Shown one piece after another: positions 63,666 through 64,000 of a DNA stretch of 64,000 bases. Location of the stretch: positions 1 through 64,000 of the forward strand of contig CAYRXM010000004.1 of assembly GCA_964428175.1 (NCBI GenBank). The letters run 5' to 3'. Each line of letters opens with the position of its first letter. The first letter of the stretch is position 1. A model generated the notes under the pieces. The model saw only the letters and a program-made list of their open reading frames with translations. It did no database searches and was not told where the DNA came from. The translations under genes were made by a program, and so were the position numbers. The stretch is from CAYRXM01 sp964428175 (GTDB lineage Bacteria; Chloroflexota; Anaerolineae; JAFGEY01).

Positions 63666-63755
63666 TGCCGGTTCTCTCTCATCAAACTCGGTCGTCTAGT
63701 AAACCCCCAAAAGCGCTTCAGCGCCCGTCGCGAAGGCACAAGTCCTGTTATCGCG

Positions 63756-64000
63756 CTAACCTTTGACTTGAATCAGCACGGCTGTGATATTGTCCTCACC
63801 CCCATACTCGTTCGCGCGTGCGATCAACCGTCGACATGCGGCCTGGGGCGAATTTTCGGCATTGACAATCGCAAGAATTTCCCCTTCGGGAACCATGCTC
63901 CAGAGACCATCGCAGCACAAGAGTAGAGAGCCATGAACGGGCATCGACTGGAGGTATGTATCGACCTCCAGGTTGCCCGCGCGCCCGACGGCCCGGTAAA
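63756..64000 (-). CDS. PP2C-type Ser/Thr protein phosphatase, C-terminal part (cut by window edge)
   Basis: The frame is open from the window edge (first full codon ends at 63998) to the stop at 63756. The reading YRAVGRAGNLEVDTYLQSM is followed by LLLCCDGLWSMVPEGEIL and ANEYGGEDNITAVLIQV: the typical C-terminal PP2C motifs with metal-binding Asp in DGL and in EDN. The internal ATG at 63944 is not the start. 90 nt separate it from the J-VWA gene. Confidence 0.9.
   Translation of the reverse strand, partial: YRAVGRAGNLEVDTYLQSMPVHGSLLLCCDGLWSMVPEGEILAIVNAENSPQAACRRLIARANEYGGEDNITAVLIQVKG

Overview
The window is a GC-rich, gene-dense bacterial chromosome segment, most likely from a member of the Chloroflexota (Anaerolineae, Caldilineae or a relative). 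This placement is inference from protein style. Solute-binding lipoproteins carry long Glu/Lys- or Thr/Pro-rich linkers, secreted hydrolases carry (TP)n linkers, and there are tandem FemAB-like genes, Fe-S aldo/keto reductases and many dispersed short palindromes. A run of exactly 100 N (42642-42741) shows that the sequence is a scaffold; it lies inside a short repeat array. I see no rRNA, tRNA, CRISPR array, prophage or transposase gene.

Layout, left to right. 0.3-7.7 kb: polysaccharide degradation genes (GH78 alpha-L-rhamnosidase, heparinase II/III-like protein, lipoprotein esterase), with a tlyA rRNA methyltransferase between them. 7.8-9.9 kb: an ArsR-controlled operon (95-aa protein, ArsR-DUF2087, GNAT). 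9.9-12.4 kb: a TetR regulator and a GH13 glucosidase, each preceded by the same operator, then an ABM monooxygenase. 12.4-19.3 kb: a peptide/oligosaccharide-type ABC importer without its ATPases, a LacI regulator and a divergent Gfo/Idh/MocA oxidoreductase. 19.5-22.4 kb: APH-like kinase, DinB-like protein and M24 peptidase. 22.5-27.2 kb: a MerR-controlled set made of an MBL-fold hydrolase and aldo/keto reductases, two of them with ferredoxin-like tails. 27.3-31.5 kb: an ECF sigma factor, an anti-sigma protein joined to a membrane module, and an ABC-2-type exporter.

31.4-36.5 kb holds housekeeping genes on the minus strand (exonuclease III, a membrane protein, a Nudix plus pRiA4b-ORF3 pair, a LarA-like protein, an HD hydrolase). 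36.6-41.4 kb holds two paralogous clan-A glycosidase genes, one fused to a GH18-like domain that lacks the usual catalytic Glu. 41.5-49.7 kb is a complete Opp/Dpp-type importer operon with two different solute-binding lipoproteins. 49.9-56.4 kb contains a SPOUT rRNA methyltransferase, an AIM24/TIGR00266 protein with a small membrane partner, and a 1453-aa hybrid histidine kinase. 56.5-58.5 kb contains ribosomal protein L19 behind a large foldable leader, a class I glutamine-amidotransferase-like hydrolase and a small protein that looks like two tandem kinase dimerisation (DHp) repeats without an ATPase domain. 58.5-64 kb contains two tandem FemAB-like genes, an OmpR-type response regulator, and a minus-strand signalling cluster of FHA protein, J-domain/VWA protein and PP2C phosphatase, the last cut by the window edge.

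Most local regulators have visible operators. Palindromes placed in or against consensus sigma-70 promoters sit before the arsR, tetR, lacI and merR genes, so these units look self-regulated. The items most worth a second look are the rplS leader, the 85-99 bp repeat family whose end completes the Shine-Dalgarno sequence of two genes, the tandem DHp-like protein, and the PP2C / J-VWA / FHA cluster.
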